Notes under the pieces: model-generated
What the model was told of the DNA's origin: nothing
What the model saw: only the letters and a program-made list of their open reading frames with translations
Databases searched by the model: none
Program-made: the position numbers and the translations under genes
Origin: an uncultured bacterium
GTDB lineage: Bacteria > Acidobacteriota > Thermoanaerobaculia > Multivoradales > JAHEKO01
DNA length: 19,339 nucleotides
NCBI GenBank assembly: GCA_938016625.1
Contig: CALILB010000201.1
Coordinates: 1-19,339, forward strand
Direction of reading: 5' to 3'
Shown here: piece after piece, positions 13,225 through 19,339 of the stretch
Position numbering within the stretch: position 1 is the first letter of the stretch
Layout: every line of letters begins with the position of its first letter

Positions 13225-15081
13225 CTACTGCAAAAAATAGAGTGTCGCCAGAGCCGTAACAAGACCGAGGTAGTGGAATCCGAGCGAGGCCACGAGACTA
13301 CCGGATCGCTCCCGCACCATACCAAGAGCCAGCCCGGCCAAAAGTGCAGCGACTACGAGCAGCAAGACCGAGTAGGGAGTCGGCGGCCGGCCGAGCGGTG
13401 AGACGAGTTGGAGCCCCAGCGGCAGAGTCCACAAGGCGTAGTAGGCCCCCGACAGGGCCACCGGCCAGGAAAGGAACCACCGACCGCCGGCGTGTTGGCT
13501 GTCGAAACTCCGCACCAGCACACCGTGAGCCAAGCCTCGAAAAACGATCTCGGCCAGCAGGGGAAAGGCTACCCAGGCCAACAGCCTGTCGCCGGTCACC
13601 GGACCGGGAGGCGCCCCCGATCGCCAGACCCACATCCCACCGAGAAGGGCCGCCAGGATCACGGCCGGTGTCAGTTTGAGCCAGTCTCGGCCTTCGGGCA
13701 TTTGGAACCCATAAAGTCGGCGGCTCCTGCCGCGGGCCAGGGCGAGCAGGATCAACACCGAAGCGGTCAGACTCAAAACCAGGAAACCTCGCCAGCGGTG
13801 GGCGAGCAATTGGATGGCTCCCAACGGTTCGATTGTGCCCCAGGCGGCGGCCAACCAACCGGCCAGCATGGTGACACCGGCAAGGGCAAAGGCCTGCAAG
13901 GCGGCACCGAGACGCTGGCGAAGATCCGGTCGATGGTAGGCCAGGTGGAGTGCCTCGGCGATATCCACCGGATCGAGTTTGGTGCCGGTGAGCCGTGGTG
14001 AGCCACCGATCTCACCCGAGCCGCCCCATTTGTTGGCCGACCCACCCACATCCACGGCTGGGTCCATCGCGTTCAGCTTGCGGTAGGCCGCATCGAGGTT
14101 GAAGGGCAAAAAGGGATCCACCTGGCGAAGGGTGTAGGTCTCCGGCGCCTTTTGTTGAGCGATCACACCCAGCCGCTTGCCATAGAGACGCTTGAGATCG
14201 CTCTCGAGCTCGTAGATGCCGCAGTCCGACCGGCAGACGACCGCGATCCGATTGCCGGTCAGCTCACCCCGCGCCAACTCCTCGATCCCACGAAACGCCT
14301 CGAAGAACCAGGGCGGATACACCAGTTGGTCCATCATCACCAACCGGGAGACCGTGTACTCGAGCGGATCGCTTTCGTTCCAGAGGTTCTGCTGCTTGAG
14401 GTCCTTCTCCTCCTGGCGCAGCTCCTCCAGCTTGCGAAAGGAGTCGTCGAGCAGATCCTGGGGAAATCCCGAGAACTCGCGAAAGGCCAAGCCGTGCGAG
14501 TCGATGAGCCCTTCGAGCCGGATAACGGGGACTACCGTCCGCCGGATGACCTCGGCGTCCTCTGCCTGCAGATGCATGCTGTTGAGCAGCACCCAGATGG
14601 CGAGCACCGAGTCCAGGTCGGGCTCGTTGGCGTAGATCACCCACGGTTGCTCACGGATGTCCAGCCCACGCAGGACGAGCACCAGCGCCTGCTCGCAGGC
14701 CGCCAGGGTAAACGGCCGTACACAGCCCTCGTGGTGATCGAGGTTGTAAACCCGCCGTTCGAGCTCGAGCAGCGGCTCACCCTGGGCGACGCCATCGAGG
14801 AAGATCGTGCCGTCGGCCGCCTTGCGCACCGCAGCGGCCGGAAAGGAGAGACTGCGATCGATTCGCACCTTGACTTCGGGTGCTTCGAGGCAGCTGATAT
14901 AGCGCCCATCTTCGTCCTCTTTGATGAAATAGCGGTTGGGAATTTCGGCAGGCTGCTGCTGCAGAGGCCGCACCGGCTTCAATGGGCGTCTGAAGATTCC
15001 ACCGTGAGCAGGACCCGCTGTGGCCGAGCTTTGTCCCGGCTTTGCTCCCGATGGCGGCTGGCGAGCTGATTTGGCGTCCAT
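13225..15081 (-). CDS. DHH-like domain fused to CPBP (CAAX protease-like) membrane domain
   Basis: A 618-residue two-part protein. The soluble N-terminal part (about 45-385) has 'YNLDHHEGC' at 112-120, 'NEPDLDSVLAIWVLLN' at 152-167 and 'WGGSGEIGGSPRLTG' at 352-366; these resemble metal-binding and glycine motifs of DHH-type phosphoesterases, though their order is unusual. The C-terminal part (about 395-618) has around seven hydrophobic segments and looks like a CPBP/CAAX-type intramembrane protease, with 'AEIVFRGLAHGVL' (510-522) and a late His603 in 'SLGFHYLG'. The usual EExxxR is AEIVFR, and the middle FxxxH is replaced by 'YYALW' with no His, so proteolysis is doubtful. A low-complexity Pro/Gln head comes first. 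It is the first gene of the leftward block. Both domain calls are from motifs only. Confidence 0.7.
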   Translation of the reverse strand: MDAKSARQPPSGAKPGQSSATAGPAHGGIFRRPLKPVRPLQQQPAEIPNRYFIKEDEDGRYISCLEAPEVKVRIDRSLSFPAAAVRKAADGTIFLDGVAQGEPLLELERRVYNLDHHEGCVRPFTLAACEQALVLVLRGLDIREQPWVIYANEPDLDSVLAIWVLLNSMHLQAEDAEVIRRTVVPVIRLEGLIDSHGLAFREFSGFPQDLLDDSFRKLEELRQEEKDLKQQNLWNESDPLEYTVSRLVMMDQLVYPPWFFEAFRGIEELARGELTGNRIAVVCRSDCGIYELESDLKRLYGKRLGVIAQQKAPETYTLRQVDPFLPFNLDAAYRKLNAMDPAVDVGGSANKWGGSGEIGGSPRLTGTKLDPVDIAEALHLAYHRPDLRQRLGAALQAFALAGVTMLAGWLAAAWGTIEPLGAIQLLAHRWRGFLVLSLTASVLILLALARGRSRRLYGFQMPEGRDWLKLTPAVILAALLGGMWVWRSGAPPGPVTGDRLLAWVAFPLLAEIVFRGLAHGVLVRSFDSQHAGGRWFLSWPVALSGAYYALWTLPLGLQLVSPLGRPPTPYSVLLLVVAALLAGLALGMVRERSGSLVASLGFHYLGLVTALATLYFLQ

Positions 15082-15188
15082 ATCGACTGCCCGTTTCGAG
15101 GCGAAGCTGGCCTATACTACCAGTCTCAATGGCCGGGCCGGCGTGGCTGTAACGCCGCACCCGGGCGTGTTGAGCGTCTGACGCGAGC

Positions 15189-15962
15189 ATGACACCCGAA
15201 GGCCCACAGGAAGAGCCCAAATTCAGAAAATCTACCCGTGCGCCCCTGGTGGCACCGGTAGATCTCCAGTACGCCGGTTTCAAAGAGAAAGAGACCGTCT
15301 ACACCGCCAACATTTCGGTGGACGGGATGTTTATCCAGACCGACATGCCCAAGCCAGTTGGGGTCTCGCTCCGCTTCGAGCTCCACGTGCACAAGAGCGG
15401 CGACCCCATACGAGGTTTTGGCGAGGTGGCCTGGCTCAGGGTCAGGAACGAAGGCCCGGGCGCCCCGGCGGGGATGGGAATCCAGTTCCGCTACGTCGAG
15501 GAGAATAGTCAACAAGCTCTCCGCAAGGTCGTCGCCAACACCATTCGCGCCAGCAGCACGACGGGTGGAGCGGTTCCTGCCCCCACCCTGTCGATGAGCT
15601 CCGAAGAGGCCAAGGAGGCGCTCGCCAAGGCCAAGAAGCAGGCCGCCGCACGCCCACCGGAGAAGGCTGCCGCAGGCGGCAAGTCGAAGATCAGAGAAGT
15701 CGACCCGATGGCCGAGAGGCGCAAGCAGTTCAAGTTCGGCAAACATGCCGAGCGAGCTGCCGATCTCCGCCTCAAACGCATGACCGAAGAGGCGATCAAG
15801 GCCGGCAAGAAGGGCAAGAAGTTCAAGACGCAGGAAGATGGCTCCATTGTCGAAGTCGAGGCGGAAGGCAAGATGGGTCTTTCCGGCAAGGGCTATCGCC
15901 TCATCCTGCCGTTGTTCGTAACTGCCCTGCTCTTGTGGCTTATCGACATGATCTTCTTTTGA
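15189..15962 (+). CDS. PilZ-domain protein with C-terminal membrane anchor
   Basis: A 257-residue protein. Residues about 11-108 form a PilZ domain, the cyclic-di-GMP receptor fold: 'RKSTR' (RxxxR arm, 13-17), 'NISVDGMFIQT' (the (D/N)xSxxG motif), 'GEVAWLRV' and 'AGMGIQF'. Both ligand motifs are intact, so c-di-GMP binding is plausible. Residues about 115-225 are a Lys/Ala/Glu-rich, probably coiled or disordered stretch. The last 22 residues are a hydrophobic helix ending at the C-terminus, a tail anchor that would tether the PilZ domain to the inner membrane from the cytoplasm. A TATACT at 15113-15118 could be its -10 box, with no clear -35. It is followed closely by the VWFA protein gene. 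Confidence 0.85.
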   Translation: MTPEGPQEEPKFRKSTRAPLVAPVDLQYAGFKEKETVYTANISVDGMFIQTDMPKPVGVSLRFELHVHKSGDPIRGFGEVAWLRVRNEGPGAPAGMGIQFRYVEENSQQALRKVVANTIRASSTTGGAVPAPTLSMSSEEAKEALAKAKKQAAARPPEKAAAGGKSKIREVDPMAERRKQFKFGKHAERAADLRLKRMTEEAIKAGKKGKKFKTQEDGSIVEVEAEGKMGLSGKGYRLILPLFVTALLLWLIDMIFF

Positions 15963-16000
15963 GCCCGAACGGTACGCCTTTTGCTAGGCTTCCGGGCGTT

Positions 16001-18835
16001 GTGGCCGGCGCCAACCCAAAAACAGTTCTGCTCTTGCTCGCCCTTTGCACCGGTGCGATTGCGGTCGCGACCGGAACGAGCACGCCCACGACGCTGACGG
16101 CAAGCCGTGAGATCACGGTCGAGCTGGAAGCCCCCAACCCATCCTCCTCGCTCGAAACCTCGAGTCTCGAGATCCTGCTCGGCGGCCAGGCGACCAGACT
16201 TCTCGATGCCCGAAAGGAAGACGCACGCTGGCAAATCGTCCTCTACTTCGACGCCAACCTGGCGACACGAGCCGGCGTTACCGGTGCAGCTCGGGCCCTG
16301 ACCCAGGTTAGCCGACAGCTTGTCGAGCTCGGTGACGTCGATGTCGTCTCCGCCAATCCCTGGCCCGAAGCGCTGGCGGAGAACGAGCGGAATGCGCTCG
16401 CTCTGACCGATGCCCTGGACTGGGTGAGCGAGGAGGCCGAGTCGGCCAGCGAGATCGTGATCGCCCGCGAGGAGTTTCTCGAGGCCGGCAAAGCGGGACG
16501 AGCCGACAGCGAAATGAGCGAACAGGCCCGCCGGCAGGAGTTGCGGCTGCTTCGTGACAGCCGGGAAGCGCTTCTCGGGTGGCTGTCGCTGCAGAGCCAC
16601 CGCGGTCCGAGGTGTCTTGTCCTGGTCCAGGACGGTTTCGACCTGGCGACGAAGGAGTTCTACACCACCGGTGGCGGGTCGGGCCGTGAGCAGCAAAGCG
16701 GAGGAACCTCCCCTGGACTCGACTTCGAGACTCTGACCCGTGACCTGGCTGCGGACGGCTGGACCGTGCTGCCCTTGGCTCTTGCCGAGCGACCCGAAGT
16801 ACTCTCCCCCGTCCCGGCGGCGCTCGAAAAGCTCGCCGAGGCCAGCGCTGGAAGCGTCATAACCTCGCCGTCAGAGCTCGCCGGCGCGATTGCCGCGCTC
16901 GCCGATCGCTGGCGGCTGACCTATGAAGTCAGCGGACCCGTCGCCACCGCTCCCCTCCCATTAGAGATCCGTTCGGACACGGCCCTTCGCGGCTCCCGCT
17001 GGGGCTCGGTTGCGCCCCCGGCCTCACTCTCCGCGGCGCGTGCCCGCTGGATGATCGAAGAGCCCGAATGGATCGAGCAGGGCCTGCCCACCAGGGGTGT
17101 CCTGCTCCTCGACCAGGAGCCGTCGTCGGCTGCCGAGGCGACCATCGCCACGCTCGACGCCCTCATGCTCTTGCCGGCCGGCTCGACCGGCCCCTTCCGA
17201 ATCTCCCTGTTGCTGGCCGACTTGGAGGGCGACGCCTCCGTGACCCTGGAGACCGTTCAGCCGGGTGACCTTTCGCGCGCCGAGGCTTGGCACTATCGCC
17301 GTCCCCTGGAGATCCCACCAGACACCACCGAAGCCGTGGTCGTAATCGAGGATCTTCGCAGCGGTCTCTGGGGAGCCGCCAACGCGGAAGTATCCGGTCG
17401 CCCCCTGTCGACCGAAGGTCTGCGGGTGGCCGAGTACACGATGGGTGCCGAGGCGACAGGCGGAGCGGGTCGAAGCCAAGGTACAAAGGATGTCGCCGTG
17501 CGACTGCTTCCACCACGCAAGCAGCCGGTGACCGGGCGGACCCGGTTCAACACCCTGATCAGCAACCCGGCGGTCCGTCGTGTCGACTTCTTTCTCGATG
17601 GTGAGATGGTCGTCTCCGACGACCGCCCCCCTTTCGCGGCCACTCTCGACCTTGGATCCGAGCCGGACGCCCATGCGATCAGGGCGGTGGCCTACAGTCG
17701 CACCGACGCCGCCATGGGCGAGCACTCCATCATCGTCAACCCGGAAAGGGGAAGCTTTACCGTTCGCATCACCGGAGTTACGAGCCAGGCCGACGCGGCC
17801 GGGGTCCAGATCGAAGCCGAGGTCAACACCCCGCCCGGTGAGAGCATCGATCGCGTCGAGTTCTACCGCAACGAGGAGCTGGTAACACGGTTGGAGGCAC
17901 CACCGTGGCAAGCGCGGCTCGCGGCCGGGGAGGTCGCTCCGAGCGACTATGTGCGAGTCGCCGCCTTTCTCGACAGCGGCGAGTCGATGGAGGATGCGCG
18001 CCTGCTCTCCTCGCCGGGTGTCGAAGAGCGGGTCGAGGTCAATCTCGTGGAGCTCAACGTGGTGGTGACCGACCGTGACGACGCGCCGGTCCGGGGTCTG
18101 GAGCCCGACGATTTTGCCGTCTTTTTTCGCGGCCGGCCGCACACCGTCCAGCGGTTCGCCCTGGCCGAGGAGATCCCGCTGGTACTGGGGTTGGTCATCG
18201 ACACCTCCGAGAGCATGGTGACCCTGATGACCGACACCAAGAAGGCGGGTGCCCAGTTTCTGGGCGAGACCCTCAGAGAGGGTGATCAGGCCTTTTTGGT
18301 CGATTTCGATACCCGCCCCCGGCTGGCCAGGGAAGCCACCGACGATTTTGTCGCCCTGCTGCGGCAATTCAACTCGCTTCGCCCGGAGGGTTTTACCGCC
18401 CTCTACGACGCGGTGATCTTCTCGCTTCTCCAGTTCGAGGAGGCAACCGGCCGCAAGGCGCTCGTCTTGCTGACCGACGGTGATGACTACCGGAGCAAAT
18501 ACGGCCCCCGTCGATGTATCCAGTACGGCCGCCAGATGGGAGTACCGGTCTACATCATCTCGCTGGGCGCCATGCAGAGTCCCCGCCGCGGGTTCCGCCG
18601 CATCGATCTCGAAGGCATCACCGAGGGAACCGGCGGCAAGGTCTTCTACATCTCGCAGATGGACGAGCTGAGCGCCGCCTACGCCCAGATCAACAACGAG
18701 CTCCGCAGCCAGTATGTCCTGGCCTTTGCGACCGATCGGCCGCTGACCGACGAAGACTTCTCGGCCATAGACGTCAAGGTAACCGACAAGTCACTCTCCG
18801 TCAGAACGGTTGTCGGCGGGCAGAGTCTGGATTGA
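16001..18835 (+). CDS. Secreted VWFA-related domain protein (acidobacterial type)
   Basis: A large exported protein, 944 residues from the chosen start. From the GTG at 16001, a hydrophobic stretch (residues about 8-24) gives a normal signal peptide; the same frame opens at a GTG at 15935, inside the PilZ gene, which would add 22 residues. The middle has Ig-like segments, near residues 525-575 ('RVDFFLDGEMVVSD') and 617-665 ('RVEFYRNEELV'). The C-terminal third is a von Willebrand A domain with a full metal-binding site: DTSES (734-738), T799 in 'TALYDA', and D826 in 'LLTDGDD'. The 'VELNVVVTDRDDAPVRGLEPDDFAVF' lead-in is typical of the VWFA-related family abundant in Acidobacteriota. A role in adhesion or surface assembly is likely but unproven. 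It ends 21 bases from the convergent small gene. Confidence 0.87.
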   Translation: MAGANPKTVLLLLALCTGAIAVATGTSTPTTLTASREITVELEAPNPSSSLETSSLEILLGGQATRLLDARKEDARWQIVLYFDANLATRAGVTGAARALTQVSRQLVELGDVDVVSANPWPEALAENERNALALTDALDWVSEEAESASEIVIAREEFLEAGKAGRADSEMSEQARRQELRLLRDSREALLGWLSLQSHRGPRCLVLVQDGFDLATKEFYTTGGGSGREQQSGGTSPGLDFETLTRDLAADGWTVLPLALAERPEVLSPVPAALEKLAEASAGSVITSPSELAGAIAALADRWRLTYEVSGPVATAPLPLEIRSDTALRGSRWGSVAPPASLSAARARWMIEEPEWIEQGLPTRGVLLLDQEPSSAAEATIATLDALMLLPAGSTGPFRISLLLADLEGDASVTLETVQPGDLSRAEAWHYRRPLEIPPDTTEAVVVIEDLRSGLWGAANAEVSGRPLSTEGLRVAEYTMGAEATGGAGRSQGTKDVAVRLLPPRKQPVTGRTRFNTLISNPAVRRVDFFLDGEMVVSDDRPPFAATLDLGSEPDAHAIRAVAYSRTDAAMGEHSIIVNPERGSFTVRITGVTSQADAAGVQIEAEVNTPPGESIDRVEFYRNEELVTRLEAPPWQARLAAGEVAPSDYVRVAAFLDSGESMEDARLLSSPGVEERVEVNLVELNVVVTDRDDAPVRGLEPDDFAVFFRGRPHTVQRFALAEEIPLVLGLVIDTSESMVTLMTDTKKAGAQFLGETLREGDQAFLVDFDTRPRLAREATDDFVALLRQFNSLRPEGFTALYDAVIFSLLQFEEATGRKALVLLTDGDDYRSKYGPRRCIQYGRQMGVPVYIISLGAMQSPRRGFRRIDLEGITEGTGGKVFYISQMDELSAAYAQINNELRSQYVLAFATDRPLTDEDFSAIDVKVTDKSLSVRTVVGGQSLD

Positions 18836-18856
18836 GGGATGGGAGTCGGGGCTGGC

Positions 18857-19096
18857 TCAATTCGGGCTCGAATCCTCGGATTTGCCCTCGCGAGAGTCGA
18901 TCCGTACCCACTTCCGGCACACCTGACGCAATCCGCGCGGGCTCTTGCGCGCAAAAGCCTCTTGCGAGAATCGCCAGATCTCTTCCCTGCCCACATGGGC
19001 TTGGCGCAGGGCGCATCTCACCGCCGCCACCAGCGTCAGAGGGTTGGGGCTGCTTACCCGAACGTGAATTTCCGGATACCGAGGTGCTGCGCTCAT
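18857..19096 (-). CDS. Small conserved-type protein of unknown function
   Basis: A 79-residue cytoplasmic protein starting MSAAPRYPEIHVRV. It reads like a folded domain: a beta segment 'EIHVRVSSPNPLTLVAAVRCALR', then 'VGREEIWRFSQEAF' and 'LRQVCRKWVRI', a pattern of strand, helix, helix and short strand that I have a sense of having seen in small proteins of other GC-rich bacteria, with no known function. Of two adjacent ATGs (19097-19099 and 19094-19096) either may be used. A longer frame opens at 19195, but that part is AT-richer and coincides with the intergenic promoter region of the divergent permease, so I did not use it. No strong ribosome site is seen. Confidence 0.55.
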   Translation of the reverse strand: MSAAPRYPEIHVRVSSPNPLTLVAAVRCALRQAHVGREEIWRFSQEAFARKSPRGLRQVCRKWVRIDSREGKSEDSSPN

Positions 19097-19139
19097 CATG
19101 CTGATTGCCGATCTCAAGACCCGGTCCCATATAGTTAGA

Positions 19140-19149
19140 CGTTCGAACG
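19140..19149. promoter_or_regulatory. Candidate operator palindrome in divergent intergenic region
   Basis: CGTTCGAACG is a perfect 10-base palindrome, 44 bases before the small leftward gene and 65 bases before the purine permease gene. Its place in a divergent gap suggests a protein binding site, but a 10-base palindrome is short enough to occur by chance. Confidence 0.3.
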
Positions 19150-19213
19150 GGCCAAACGGTTCCACTTCGGGCGAAAAAAGCAGCAATATGGCCATTTTGA
19201 GGCTGCTATCACC

Positions 19214-19339
19214 ATGATCGAACGCTTTTTTGGCATCGCCAGACAGGGATCGACGGTGGCGACCGAGGCGCGGGCGGCCCTCGTCACCTTTCTCACCCTC
19301 TCCTACATCCTGTTGGTAAATCCCCAGATCCTCTCCCAG
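19214..19339 (+). CDS. NCS2/AzgA-type purine permease, N-terminal part (runs off right edge)
   Basis: The 42 visible codons start 'MIERFFGIARQGSTVATEAR' and continue 'AALVTFLTLSYILLVNPQIL'. This is the signature opening of the AzgA/PbuG branch of the nucleobase:cation symporters, which import adenine, guanine or hypoxanthine: an amphipathic start, a 'G(S/T)TV.TE..A' turn, then the first membrane helix ending in 'VNP'. A GAGG lies 11 bases before the ATG, a little far. The substrate-binding residues are beyond the window. I see no purine riboswitch in the 110-base leader. Confidence 0.85.
   Translation, partial: MIERFFGIARQGSTVATEARAALVTFLTLSYILLVNPQILSQ

Noticed and set aside
13225..15081. 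Anti-phage or toxin function for the DHH-like/CPBP protein
   Set aside because: CPBP domains occur in some defence and bacteriocin-immunity settings, but there is no nuclease, integrase, reverse transcriptase or other defence gene nearby, and the neighbours are housekeeping genes.
17024..18367. A 447-codon open frame on the minus strand over the VWFA protein gene
   Set aside because: The plus strand carries an intact metal-binding VWA domain; the antisense product has no recognisable motif.

Overview
The window is a GC-rich bacterial chromosome segment with dense coding on both strands. It most likely comes from an acidobacterium (Acidobacteriota, perhaps the Thermoanaerobaculia or Holophagae side). 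That assignment rests mainly on the large protein at 16001-18835, which matches the 'VWFA-related' secreted protein type so common in that phylum. Supporting signs are a PilZ regulator beside it, a TonB-dependent receptor (so a Gram-negative envelope) and frequent GTG/TTG starts. It is an inference, not a proof. I see no rRNA, tRNA, CRISPR array, insertion sequence or phage gene.

Layout. (1) 1-226: the start of a transaldolase gene, reading out of the left edge. (2) 449-2455: an exported protein with a very long Pro/Glu repeat linker, convergent with a PhzF-family gene (2460-3251). (3) 3251-3335: a compact divergent promoter region. It has back-to-back promoters for phzF and for a TetR gene, and a perfect 7+7 palindrome lying on the TetR gene's predicted transcription start and start codon. 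(4) 3335-8129: tetR followed by three genes in the order small FeS subunit, large molybdenum subunit, FAD subunit. The FAD subunit carries a four-cysteine insertion whose spacing (C-x15-C-x7-C-x8-C) is, from memory, that of the extra [4Fe-4S] cluster of 4-hydroxybenzoyl-CoA reductase. This is therefore best read as an hcrCAB operon of anaerobic aromatic-compound degradation. (5) 8157-8185: a strong hairpin shared as terminator with the convergent leftward block.

The leftward block (15081 down to 8197) holds, in transcription order: a fusion of a DHH-like domain with a CPBP/CAAX-protease-like membrane domain; queD and queE (7-deazaguanine/queuosine precursor synthesis, overlapping by four bases, with an unusual cysteine spacing in QueE); a four-helix membrane protein; and a seven-helix membrane protein that overlaps a TonB-dependent receptor gene by four bases (ATGA). 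The last pair looks like a dedicated uptake or sensing module with an unknown substrate.

The right part holds a tail-anchored PilZ protein and the VWFA-related protein (rightward), a small conserved-looking protein of unknown function (leftward), and the first 42 codons of an NCS2/AzgA-type purine permease leaving the right edge.

The strongest functional story is the aromatic reductase operon with its self-regulating TetR switch. The least explained parts are the DHH-like/CPBP fusion, the 7TM-TonB receptor pair and the repeat-linker protein.
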